Source: Pseudoroseomonas ludipueritiae (GTDB lineage: Bacteria > Pseudomonadota > Alphaproteobacteria > Acetobacterales > Acetobacteraceae). Taken from it: a DNA stretch of 64,000 nucleotides. The position numbers were made by a program, and so were the translations under genes. The notes under the pieces are model-generated. The model did no database searches and was not told the DNA's origin. It saw nothing but the letters and a program-made list of their open reading frames with translations. This document shows positions 41,780 through 51,446 of this stretch, piece by piece (the stretch's first letter is position 1; every line of letters begins with the position of its first letter). Location: positions 1-64,000 of the forward strand of contig NZ_JACTUZ010000010.1 of assembly GCF_014490445.1 (NCBI RefSeq), written 5' to 3'.

Positions 41780-42529
41780 TCAGCCGTGCACCGACATGCC
41801 GCCATCCACAGGGATGGCGGTGCCGGTGATGAAGGCGGCGGCGTCGCTGGCCAGGAAGGCGGCGATGCCGGCGAAGTCGGCGGGCAGGCCCCACCGCTTC
41901 TGCGGTGTGCGGGAGAGCACGCGGTCGTTCAGCTCCGGCATGTCGCGCTTGGCGCCAGCCGTCAGTTCCGTCTCGATCCAGCCGGGCAGGATCGCATTGG
42001 CGGTGATGCCGTCCGGACCCCAGGCCACGGCGAGGGAGCGCGTGTACTGCACGATGCCGCCCTTGCTGGCGCCATAGGCGGGGGAGAGCGGCAGGCCGAA
42101 GATCGACATCATCGAGCCAATGGAGATGACGCGCCCGCGCCCATTGGCCTTGAGGTGCGGATAGGCCGCGCGGCTCATCCGCATGGCGCTGGTGAGGTTG
42201 GCATCCATCACGGCATGCCAGTCCTCGTCCGTCACCTCCTGCGGCAGACGGCGGATATTGGTGCCGGCATTGTTGACCAGGATGTCGATGCCGCCAGCCT
42301 GTTCCACCACCTGCGCCACCACGCGGTCGGCGGTGCCGGCCTCGGTCAGGTCAGCTTGGATGGCGAAGGCATCCTCACCCAGTTCAGCCACGGCGGCCTT
42401 GTTCTTCTCAGGGTTGCGGCCGACCACGGCCACCCAGGCACCGGCGGCCGCCAGCCCGCGCGCCATGCCCAGGCCGATGCCGCCATTGCCGCCCGTGACC
42501 ACGGCCACGCGCCCGCTCAGATCAAACAT
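41780..42529 (-). CDS. Short-chain dehydrogenase/reductase between carA and carB
   Basis: A 249-residue classical SDR. Rossmann motif GGNGGIG at 13-19, NNAG at 86-89, and catalytic N111, S139, Y152 and K156. R38 after the second strand (VVGRNPEK) suggests NADP. The overall pattern (LSGRVAVVTGGNGGIG... GWIETELT... PVDGGMSVHG) is like sugar-acid or glucose dehydrogenases such as KduD, but the substrate is not fixed. It lies 25 bases after carA and 33 before carB on the same strand, so it is transcribed with pyrimidine/arginine genes. Confidence 0.88.
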   Translation of the reverse strand: MFDLSGRVAVVTGGNGGIGLGMARGLAAAGAWVAVVGRNPEKNKAAVAELGEDAFAIQADLTEAGTADRVVAQVVEQAGGIDILVNNAGTNIRRLPQEVTDEDWHAVMDANLTSAMRMSRAAYPHLKANGRGRVISIGSMMSIFGLPLSPAYGASKGGIVQYTRSLAVAWGPDGITANAILPGWIETELTAGAKRDMPELNDRVLSRTPQKRWGLPADFAGIAAFLASDAAAFITGTAIPVDGGMSVHG

Positions 42530-42554
42530 TTGCGGTCCTCTCCCTCTCCGGGCC

Positions 42555-43964
42555 TCAGCCCTTGTGCTTCTCGATCATGTCCACGAAGCGATGGAAGAGA
42601 TAGTGGCTGTCGGACGGGCCGGGGCTGGCCTCCGGGTGGTACTGCACGGAGAAGGCGGGCTTGTCGGTGGCCGCGATGCCTTCGTTGGAGCCGTCGAACA
42701 GCGACTTGTGCGTCACCGTCACGCCGGCGGGCAGGCTCGCCTCATCCACCGCGAAGCCGTGGTTCTGCGAGGTGATCTCGACCCGGCCGGTGGCCAGGTC
42801 CTGCACCGGCTGGTTGGCGCCGCGGTGGCCGCGGTCCAGCTTATAGGTCTTGGCGCCCAGCGCCAGGGCCAGAAGCTGGTGGCCGAGGCAGATGCCGAAG
42901 ACCGGCTTGCCCGTCTCCAGCACGCCACGGATGGCGGGCACCGCGTATTCGCCGGTCGCCGCCGGATCGCCAGGGCCGTTCGAGAGGAAGACGCCATCCG
43001 GGTTGTGGGAAAGGATATCCTCGGCCGTGGCGGTGGCGGGCACCACGGTCACGTCGCAGCCGGCATTGGCCAGGCAGCGCAGGATATTGCGCTTGGCGCC
43101 GTAATCGACGGCCACGACCTTGTGCTTCTTGGCCGGCGAGACATCGTAGCCCTGGCCCCAGGCCCAGAGCCCCTCCGTCCAGGCATAGGACTGGCGGCAG
43201 GAGACTTCCTTGGCGAGGTCCATGCCTTCCAGCCCCGGCCAGCCGGCGGCCTGGGCGCGCAGCGCCGGCAGGTCGAACTTGCCATCTGCCGGGAAGGCCA
43301 GCACGCCATTGGGCGCACCGCCGTCGCGGATGCGCAGCGTCAGGGCGCGGGTATCCACACCGGCAATGCCGGGGATGCCGTAGCTCTTCAGCCAGTCGTC
43401 CAGGTGGCGGGTGGCGCGATAATTGGCCGGCTCCGTCAGGTCCAGCTTCACCACCAGGCCGCGCGCGGCGGGGGTGATGCTCTCGGCATCCTCCGGGTTG
43501 GCGCCGACATTGCCGATATGCGGGAAGGTGAAGGTGATGATCTGCCCGGCATAGGAGGGGTCGGTCAGGGTTTCCTGATAGCCCGTCATGCCGGTGTTGA
43601 AGCAGATCTCGCCCACCGAGGTGGTATGGGCGCCGAAGCCCATGCCCCAGAAGACCGAGCCATCGGCCAGCACCAGCGCGGCGGTCGCGCCGGCAGGACG
43701 CGTGTCAGCGGATAGCTCGGCGGCTTGGGACTCAGGGCTCATCGGGCTCTCCGGCTGGGTGCTGGCGGGGTCGGGGCTGGTCTGGGCGGCCTGAGGCATA
43801 TCCGCCAGGGTCAGGCCCGTGGCGGCGATGATCGCCGGCCAGTGCTTGGCGGGAATGGCGCGGGACTGGCGCCACTTGCGCACCGCCTCGGTGCCGATGC
43901 CGCAACGCTGGGCAGCGGCGTCGGCGCCGCCGATCAGGGCAATGATTTCTTCAACAGACCGCAT
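42555..43964 (-). CDS. carA: Carbamoyl-phosphate synthase small subunit with N-terminal helix-turn-helix domain
   Basis: A 469-residue frame. Residues 75-469 are a normal CarA, the glutaminase that feeds CarB, with nucleophile C359 (GICLGHQ) and H443/E445 (YHPEASPGP). Residues 1-58 form a Cro/YdaS-like helix-turn-helix: VEEIIALIGGADAAAQRCGIGTEAV, then RKWRQSRAIPAKHW; a Pro/Gln/Ser-rich linker follows. NCBI annotation uses a name like carph-isopro for this domain; I recall this only from memory. A second ATG at 43742 (M75) would give ordinary CarA. Two inverted repeats lie just upstream. The frame is open and continuous, and no stop separates the parts. Confidence 0.9.
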   Translation of the reverse strand: MRSVEEIIALIGGADAAAQRCGIGTEAVRKWRQSRAIPAKHWPAIIAATGLTLADMPQAAQTSPDPASTQPESPMSPESQAAELSADTRPAGATAALVLADGSVFWGMGFGAHTTSVGEICFNTGMTGYQETLTDPSYAGQIITFTFPHIGNVGANPEDAESITPAARGLVVKLDLTEPANYRATRHLDDWLKSYGIPGIAGVDTRALTLRIRDGGAPNGVLAFPADGKFDLPALRAQAAGWPGLEGMDLAKEVSCRQSYAWTEGLWAWGQGYDVSPAKKHKVVAVDYGAKRNILRCLANAGCDVTVVPATATAEDILSHNPDGVFLSNGPGDPAATGEYAVPAIRGVLETGKPVFGICLGHQLLALALGAKTYKLDRGHRGANQPVQDLATGRVEITSQNHGFAVDEASLPAGVTVTHKSLFDGSNEGIAATDKPAFSVQYHPEASPGPSDSHYLFHRFVDMIEKHKG

Positions 43965-43971
43965 GGCACGG

Positions 43972-44000
43972 CTTATCTGGGAATTTTCTTCCCAGTGCAA
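43972..44000 (-). promoter_or_regulatory. Candidate carA promoter with operator in its spacer
   Basis: On the minus strand TTGCAC (44000-43995) and GATAAG (43977-43972) are 17 bases apart. The spacer is filled exactly by the inner part of an inverted repeat. Transcription would start near 43965, one base before the ATG of the long CarA form, implying a leaderless or almost leaderless message. Both boxes match consensus only partly. Confidence 0.4.
43977..43995. repeat. Inverted repeat 1 upstream of carA (candidate operator)
   Basis: CTGGGAA-TTTTC-TTCCCAG: perfect seven-base arms with a five-base AT spacer. The inner 15 bases (43979-43993) are identical to a second copy at 44022-44036. It lies 12 bases upstream of the carA ATG. 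Confidence 0.7.
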
Positions 44001-44021
44001 CACCGGTCTGTGATCCTGGTT

Positions 44022-44036
44022 GGGAATTTTCTTCCC
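44022..44036. repeat. Inverted repeat 2 upstream of carA (candidate operator)
   Basis: GGGAA-TTTTC-TTCCC, identical in all 15 bases to the core of the first repeat and in the same orientation. Centres are 43 bp apart, close to four helical turns, so bound proteins would sit on the same face of the DNA. It also lies 96 bases before the divergent GatB_Yqey start. Confidence 0.7.
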
Positions 44037-44131
44037 GCTGGCTCTGTGGCCACGGCGCGCCTTATACCCCACCTCCAAAGCCACGCAGCAATTATCCGTC
44101 GTGGCCACCCTGTTTCCGAGGAGTTCGACCC

Positions 44132-44590
44132 ATGTCCCTGCGCGCCCGCTTCCTGGAGGAAATGAAGGCCTCAATGAAGGCCGGCGACGCCGCGCGCACC
44201 TCCACCATCCGCATGGTCATGGCCAAGCTGAAGGACACCGATATCGCAGCCCGCCCCAGCGGCGTGGAGCAGGTGCCGGAGGAGCAGATCGTCTCGATGC
44301 TGCGCGGCATGGTGAAGTCCCGGCGGGAGAGCGTGGAGATGTACCGCCAGGGCAACCGCCCCGAGCTGGCCGCCAAGGAAGAGGCCGAGATCGCCGTGAT
44401 CGAGGATTTCCTGCCGCAGCAGATGGATGACGTCGCCATGCAGGCCGCCGTCGAGGCGGCGGTGGCGGCCACCGGCGCCAGCACCATCAAGGATATGGGC
44501 AAGGTGATGGCGGAGCTGCGCGCCAAGCACGCCGCCACCATGGACATGGCCAAGGCCGGCCCGCTGGTGAAGGCGAAGCTGGGCGCTTAA
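44132..44590 (+). CDS. GatB/Yqey domain protein
   Basis: A 152-residue protein of the YqeY family. It resembles the tRNA-binding tail domain of the amidotransferase subunit GatB: LKDTDIAARPSG, EEAEIAVIEDFLPQQM and GASTIKDMGKVMAELRAKH are typical. CGAGGAG precedes the ATG. It is divergent from carA and begins the dnaG-rpoD run, 32 bases before dnaG. Its cellular role is not settled; tRNA binding is inferred from the family. Confidence 0.9.
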   Translation: MSLRARFLEEMKASMKAGDAARTSTIRMVMAKLKDTDIAARPSGVEQVPEEQIVSMLRGMVKSRRESVEMYRQGNRPELAAKEEAEIAVIEDFLPQQMDDVAMQAAVEAAVAATGASTIKDMGKVMAELRAKHAATMDMAKAGPLVKAKLGA

Positions 44591-44622
44591 CTTCGACAGG
44601 GGCGGCGCGCTATGACCCATCC

Positions 44623-46473
44623 ATGGCGCTGCCCCCCAACTTCCTCGAAGAGCTTCGCGCCCGGACACCGCTGCCGGCGCTGATCGGCCGCAAGACTCGC
44701 GTCACCAAGTCCGGCCGCCAGTGGAAGGCCTGCTGCCCCTTCCATGGGGAAAAGACGCCTTCCTTCTATATCTACGACGACCACTACCACTGCTTTGGCT
44801 GCGGCGCGCATGGCGATGCCATCGCCTTCGTGATGCAGGCGGAAGGCGCTTCCTTCCCCGAGGCTGTGGAGCGCCTGGCGGGCGAAGCCGGGATGGAAGT
44901 TCCCAAGGCCACGCCCGAGCAGGCGCGGCGGGAAGCGCGGGCGCGCGACCTGCATGCCGTGCTGGAAGCCGCCGCCGAGGCCTTCCAGCGCCGCCTGCGC
45001 CTGCCTGAAGGCCGCGCCGGGCTGGACTACCTGCTGCGCCGCGGATTGTCGGAGGAAACCATTCGCGCCTTCGGCCTCGGCTGGTCCGGTGGCGGGCGCG
45101 GCGCCCTGGCGGCCGACCTGAAGCCGCTCGGCATCGAGCCGCGCCAATTGGTCGAGGCCGGGCTGATGCGCGGCGGCGAGGAGGGCGAGCCGCTCACCGA
45201 CCTCTTCTTCAACCGCGTCATGTTTCCCATCCGGGATCGGCGCGGGCGCATGGTCTCCTTCGGTGGGCGCATCCTGGGTGATGGGCAGCCGAAATACGTC
45301 AATGGGCCGGAGACCTCGCTCTTCTCCAAGCGTCGCAACCTCTATGGCATCGACATCGCGCGCGATGCCGCCTTCCGGAACCAGCCCGTGGTGGTGGCCG
45401 AGGGCTACATGGATGTCATCGCTCTGCATCAGGCCGGCTTCCCCGGCGCCGTGGCGCCGCTCGGCACCGCGCTGACGGAGGAGCAGCTCGAGGAACTCTG
45501 GCGCATGACGCCAAGCCCGGTGCTCTGCTTCGATGGCGATGCCGCCGGCACCCGCGCCGCCGCCCGGGCCGCCGAGCTGGCCCTGCCGCTGCTTTCCACC
45601 GAACGCAGCCTCGCCTTCGTCACCCTGCCGGCGGGGGAGGACCCGGATTCCATCACCCGCAAGGGTGGCACCAACGCCTTCCGCGCACTGCTGGAGGGGC
45701 GGAAGCCTCTCTCGGATGTGCTCTACGACATGCTGGCGGCGCAATCCCCCGGCACGGCGCCGGAAGCCCGCGCCACGCTGCGGCACAAGCTGGTGGCGGC
45801 GGCGGAGGCGATCCCGGACAAGATCCTGGGTGCCGAATACCGCCGCCTGCTGCTGGACCGCTTCTTCGAATCCGGCCGCCGCCCGGCGCCGCAGCGTTTC
45901 CAGCCGGCCGCGCGCGGCGAATGGCGCAAGGGCGGCCGCCCGGCGCCGCCGCCGCTGAACCTGCCGCGCCCGGAAATCGACGCCCTGCATACGCAGAGCG
46001 AGCGCGCCCGCTGCCTTCTGGCCCTGACACTGGCGCACCCCTGGCTGCTGCCGGAGGTGGAGGAAGCCCTGCTGCAACTCGACCTTCCCGAGGATGGCGA
46101 GGCAGCGCAGCTCCGCCAGGGCATCCTGGCCTGGCACGGCGTGGCGGAGCAGCTTGATCCAGGCGCGCTGCAAGCCCAACTCCAATCGACCACGCCCGAG
46201 GCGCTGGCCTGGGCCCTGCAATGCCCTGGTCTGCGACGGCTGCTCTCGCCAGAGGCGCAGCCGCAGGCCGTGGCCAAGGCATGGTGGCACTTCTTCGGGT
46301 TCCTGCGCGGCCAGGCCGCCCTGCTGGAAGACCGCCGCGCCGCCGAGATGGCCTTTGCCACCAGTGGCGATGCCGCCGCCCAGCGGCGATTGATCCGGCT
46401 GACGGAGGCCCTGATGGCCCAGCAGCGGGGCGAAATGGAGGATGAGGAAGGCGAATCCGGCGCCGCCCACTGA
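44623..46473 (+). CDS. dnaG: DNA primase
   Basis: A 616-residue primase that makes RNA primers for replication. The CHC2 zinc finger has C38, H41, C57 and C60 (ACCPFHGEKT and HCFGCGAHGD). The TOPRIM domain carries VVVAEGYMDV with its Glu, and CFDGDAAG with the metal-binding Asp pair. The C-terminal helicase-binding part is weakly conserved, as usual. It follows GatB_Yqey and precedes rpoD, the alphaproteobacterial form of the macromolecular synthesis operon. Confidence 0.96.
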   Translation: MALPPNFLEELRARTPLPALIGRKTRVTKSGRQWKACCPFHGEKTPSFYIYDDHYHCFGCGAHGDAIAFVMQAEGASFPEAVERLAGEAGMEVPKATPEQARREARARDLHAVLEAAAEAFQRRLRLPEGRAGLDYLLRRGLSEETIRAFGLGWSGGGRGALAADLKPLGIEPRQLVEAGLMRGGEEGEPLTDLFFNRVMFPIRDRRGRMVSFGGRILGDGQPKYVNGPETSLFSKRRNLYGIDIARDAAFRNQPVVVAEGYMDVIALHQAGFPGAVAPLGTALTEEQLEELWRMTPSPVLCFDGDAAGTRAAARAAELALPLLSTERSLAFVTLPAGEDPDSITRKGGTNAFRALLEGRKPLSDVLYDMLAAQSPGTAPEARATLRHKLVAAAEAIPDKILGAEYRRLLLDRFFESGRRPAPQRFQPAARGEWRKGGRPAPPPLNLPRPEIDALHTQSERARCLLALTLAHPWLLPEVEEALLQLDLPEDGEAAQLRQGILAWHGVAEQLDPGALQAQLQSTTPEALAWALQCPGLRRLLSPEAQPQAVAKAWWHFFGFLRGQAALLEDRRAAEMAFATSGDAAAQRRLIRLTEALMAQQRGEMEDEEGESGAAH

Positions 46474-46680
46474 TGGTCCCGCTCCAGCTACGGGTTCTTT
46501 GGCCCTGGCGGCTCTTGTGTTGCGGGTGCGCGGGCGGTTATGGCGCGAAGCAGTGGTGTGCGATGCCCCGGCCCAACAGCGGGTGGGACGGGTGATTACC
46601 AGGATGGTGCGCCACCCTCGTCGCGGCGCGGCGGCGGCTTCGGGTGGCATGTGCGGCGGGCATCTGACGGAGCGGACGGC

Positions 46681-48606
<1,926 letters not shown>

Positions 48607-48607
48607 A

Positions 48608-49183
48608 GTGCGCCTCTCGCTGGTGGAACCCGCGATCCGGGTGGCGGTGGACGTCACCTTCCTGCGGATGGAGCAGCCGCCGGTGACGCCGGCGCCCGCC
48701 CTGCCGGCGGATGCGCAGGTGGCGGTGGCGACGAAATGCACGGTGCCCTTCTACCGCTACCTCTACAACACGGTGGGGCAGGATTACGTCTGGTGGCTGC
48801 GCCGCACCGCCAGCGATGCCGAGATCGCCAATGTGCTGGCCGATCCTTCCGTCAGCATCCACGTGCTCTACCGCGACGGCGCCCCGGCCGGTTTCTATGA
48901 GCTGGAGCGGCGGGCCGGCGGCCAGACCAACATCGCCTATTTTGGCCTGCTGCCGCATGCTGTGGGCTGCGGCATGGGCGCCGCCTTCCTGCGCCATGCC
49001 ATCGACCAGGGCTGGTCCGGCCATACCCGGCTGCTGACGGTGAATACCTGCACCGCCGACCATCCGCGCGCCCTGCCGAATTACCGTGCGGCCGGCTTCG
49101 TCGAGACACGACGGGTGCGCGAGGTCTGGCCCGTGCCGGCGCGGCTCGGCCTCAAGGTGCCGGAGCGGCTGCTGGCGGGCTGA
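48608..49183 (+). CDS. GNAT-family acetyltransferase
   Basis: A 191-residue GNAT protein with GTG start at 48608, one base after the rpoD stop, so probably co-transcribed. The acetyl-CoA loop is modified: AVGCGMGAAFLRHAIDQG (usually R/Q-x-x-G-x-G/A), followed by LLTVNTCTADHPRALPNYRAAGF. The N-terminal 30 residues precede the fold. Substrate unknown. A GC-rich hairpin follows. Confidence 0.8.
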   Translation: MRLSLVEPAIRVAVDVTFLRMEQPPVTPAPALPADAQVAVATKCTVPFYRYLYNTVGQDYVWWLRRTASDAEIANVLADPSVSIHVLYRDGAPAGFYELERRAGGQTNIAYFGLLPHAVGCGMGAAFLRHAIDQGWSGHTRLLTVNTCTADHPRALPNYRAAGFVETRRVREVWPVPARLGLKVPERLLAG

Positions 49184-49232
49184 TGCCCCTGACCGGGAGA
49201 AGCGCCGAAGCGGGCCTCTCCCTTCAGGGCCG

Positions 49233-49261
49233 GCCGGGCAGGGGGGCTGCCCCCGCCCGGC
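49233..49261. terminator. Terminator-like hairpin between GNAT and pyrophosphatase genes
   Basis: GCCGGGC-A-GGGGG (49233-49245) pairs with CCCCC-GCCCGGC (49250-49261) around GCTG, with a single bulged A. It lies between convergent genes. No U-tract. Confidence 0.5.
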
Positions 49262-49268
49262 GCCGGCG

Positions 49269-49793
49269 TCACTTCTGGCCGGCGGCGATCTGCTTTTCCA
49301 GGATCGCGGCGGCTTCCGCGGCGCCACCCCAGTTGCGCACCTTCACCCACTTACCGGGCTCCAAGTCCTTGTAGCGCGTGAAGAAGTGCTCGATGGCGTC
49401 GCGCGTGATCTTGGGCAGGTCCGACACGTCCTTGATGTCCGTGTAGGCGGTGTGCAGCTTGTCATGCGGCACGCAGATCAGCTTCTCGTCCTGGCCGCTC
49501 TCGTCTTCCATGAAGAGGACGCCGATGGGGCGGGCGCGGATCACGGCGCCGGGCACGATGGGGGCGGGGGCCAGCACCAGCGCGTCGGACGGGTCGCCGT
49601 CATCGGCCAGGGTGCCGGGAACGAAGCCGTAGGCCGCCGGATAGGCCATCGGCGTGAACAGGAAGCGGTCGACCATGATGGCGCCGCTGTCCTTGTCCAG
49701 CTCGTACTTCACCTGCGACCCCTGCGGGATCTCGATGACGACATTGATGTCGTAGGGCGGGTTCTTGCCGGTGGGGAGCTTCGTCACGTCCAT
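49269..49793 (-). CDS. ppa: Inorganic pyrophosphatase (family I)
   Basis: A 174-residue soluble pyrophosphatase that pulls biosynthetic reactions by hydrolysing PPi. It begins [27 protein letters not shown]; ATGs at 49805 and 49814 are alternatives without better ribosome sites. The metal-binding signature is DDGDPSDAL, with Ser where many members have a hydrophobic residue, and KVRNWG lies near the C-terminus. The upstream minus-strand frame is only a shadow of the divergent hydrolase gene. Confidence 0.94.
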   Translation of the reverse strand: MDVTKLPTGKNPPYDINVVIEIPQGSQVKYELDKDSGAIMVDRFLFTPMAYPAAYGFVPGTLADDGDPSDALVLAPAPIVPGAVIRARPIGVLFMEDESGQDEKLICVPHDKLHTAYTDIKDVSDLPKITRDAIEHFFTRYKDLEPGKWVKVRNWGGAAEAAAILEKQIAAGQK

Positions 49794-49973
49794 CGTGGTG
49801 GCCATCCAATCCATGCTGTGGTCGGGTCGCGGGCTGTGCGCGCTGTAGCAGGGGGCGCGCCGGGCGTCCATTCGGGAGGGGGAAGTGCCCCTTGCGGCTG
49901 GCGCGGCGCCAGGGGCACCATGCGGGGCATGGGGCGCGGGCCGCCGGCACCGCCTTGGGGGAGAAAAAGCCGC

Positions 49974-51209
49974 ATGACCACGCGCCGAGGCCTTCTGGCC
50001 GCGACAGCCCTGTCCAGCCTGCTGCCGCGCCAGGGGCGGGCCCAGGGGCAGGCCCAGGGGCAGGCACAGAATGCCGCGCCGACGCCCGCCGCCCCCGCGC
50101 CTGAGCTGCTCGTGGAGAAGAAGGTCTTCGAATTCGCCAATTACCGCACCCGTGGCGGCGCCAACCTGGCCGCCGGGCGCATCGGTTACCAGACCGCGGG
50201 CACGCTGAACGCGGCAGGCGACAATGCCGTGCTGATCGAGCATTTCTTCACCGGCAACAGCCATGCCTTCGGCCGCTATGCCGCCGGGGAGGCGCCCGGC
50301 TACTGGGATGCCATTATCGGCCCCGGCAAGCCGATCGACACGAACCGCTTCTTCGTGGTGGCGGCCGACTGCCTGGCCAATCTGAATGTGCGGGATGCGC
50401 GCACCATCACCACCGGCCCGGCCTCGGTCAATCCCGCCACCGGCCGGCCCTATGGGATGGATTTCCCTGTGGTTTCCATCCGCGACTTCGTGGAGGTGCA
50501 GAAGCTGCTGCTGGAAAGCCTGGGCGTGAAGAAGCTGGCCCTGGTGGCCGGCGGCAGCATGGGCTCGCTGCAGGTGGTGGAATGGGCCGCCGCCTATCCG
50601 GAATGGGTGGAGCGCGCCATGCCCGCCATCGGCACGGGTGAGATCGATGCCTGGATGCTGGGCTGGCTGGATATCTGGGAAGCGCCGATCCGCATGGACC
50701 CCAACTGGCGCAACGGCGAATATTACGCCCAGGGCCGCCAGCCGCCGCTGCAAGGGCTGACGGAGGCGCTGCGCATCGTCACCCTTCACTCGCGGGACCG
50801 CGCATGGGCCCGGGAATTCGGCCGCCGCCCGGTGGAGGGCCAGGACCCCGCCCGCCGCATCGGCGACCGCTTCGCCGTGGAGCAATGGCTGGAGGATGCC
50901 GCCGCCGCCCGCGCCAGGGTATCGGATGCCAATTCCTTTCTCTATCTGACGCGCGCCAACCAGCTCTTCCTGAACGAATACGACAGCACCGAGGCCGCGC
51001 TTTCGCGCAGCCGCGCCAGATGGCTGCTGCTGCCCTCGGTCCATGACCGGGTCTTTCCCGTGGAATATGGGCGGGAGCTGGCGGAAACCCTGCGCCGCCT
51101 GAACCGGCCGGTGGAGGTGGTGGAGCTGAAGGGGCCCCTGGGCCACCTGGAAGGGGTGGTGGGCATCGCTCAGGCCGCCGATGCCATTCGCGCCTTGCTG
51201 GCGCACTGA
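49974..51209 (+). CDS. Exported MetX-like alpha/beta hydrolase (homoserine acetyltransferase family)
   Basis: A 411-residue protein. GGGGAG precedes the ATG at 49974. Residues 1-24 look like a Tat leader ([14 protein letters not shown]) and a Gln/Ala/Pro-rich linker follows. The MetX-type triad is S195 (AGGSMG), D358 (PSVHDRVFP) and H391 (GPLGHLEG), and [12 protein letters not shown] fits the acyl-CoA/oxyanion region. Because true MetX is cytoplasmic, the signal peptide suggests a hydrolase or transferase acting in the periplasm rather than methionine synthesis. Confidence 0.82.
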   Translation: MTTRRGLLAATALSSLLPRQGRAQGQAQGQAQNAAPTPAAPAPELLVEKKVFEFANYRTRGGANLAAGRIGYQTAGTLNAAGDNAVLIEHFFTGNSHAFGRYAAGEAPGYWDAIIGPGKPIDTNRFFVVAADCLANLNVRDARTITTGPASVNPATGRPYGMDFPVVSIRDFVEVQKLLLESLGVKKLALVAGGSMGSLQVVEWAAAYPEWVERAMPAIGTGEIDAWMLGWLDIWEAPIRMDPNWRNGEYYAQGRQPPLQGLTEALRIVTLHSRDRAWAREFGRRPVEGQDPARRIGDRFAVEQWLEDAAAARARVSDANSFLYLTRANQLFLNEYDSTEAALSRSRARWLLLPSVHDRVFPVEYGRELAETLRRLNRPVEVVELKGPLGHLEGVVGIAQAADAIRALLAH

Positions 51210-51268
51210 ATGCCCCGGCTCCCTCTGGCGGTTTGCTCCTGGCCGGTATAGCAAGCGGGTATCTCCAG

Positions 51269-51342
51269 GCGCCTGTAGCTCAACTGGTTAGAGCGGGCCG
51301 CTCATAACGGCTTGGTTGCGGGTTCAAGTCCTGCCGGGCGCA
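51269..51342 (+). tRNA. tRNA with CAT anticodon (Met or Ile2)
   Basis: A complete 74-base cloverleaf: acceptor GCGCCTG/CGGGCGC with one G-U pair, D arm GCTC...GAGC, anticodon stem GGCCG/CGGCT around CTCATAA, and T arm GCGGG-TTCAAGT-CCTGC. CCA is not encoded, unlike the tRNA-Thr. The CAT anticodon may be elongator Met or Ile with lysidine; the T-loop TTCAAGT and the CTTGGT variable region resemble E. coli Ile2. I leave the identity open. Confidence 0.88.
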
Positions 51343-51446
51343 TGGAGCCTTTCCCCCGTTGGATGCTTCGGGCTCCGCTTTTCGTGATCGCACTTGCAAC
51401 GAAAGCGTGATTCGCGGAGATTTCCGCGTCGCGGGCGGGGCGGTTC

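Noticed and set aside
44046-44108. Two GTGGCCAC palindromes (44046-44053 and 44101-44108) before the GatB_Yqey gene
   Set aside because: Eight-base GC palindromes are common in this genome, and their placement relative to a promoter is unclear.
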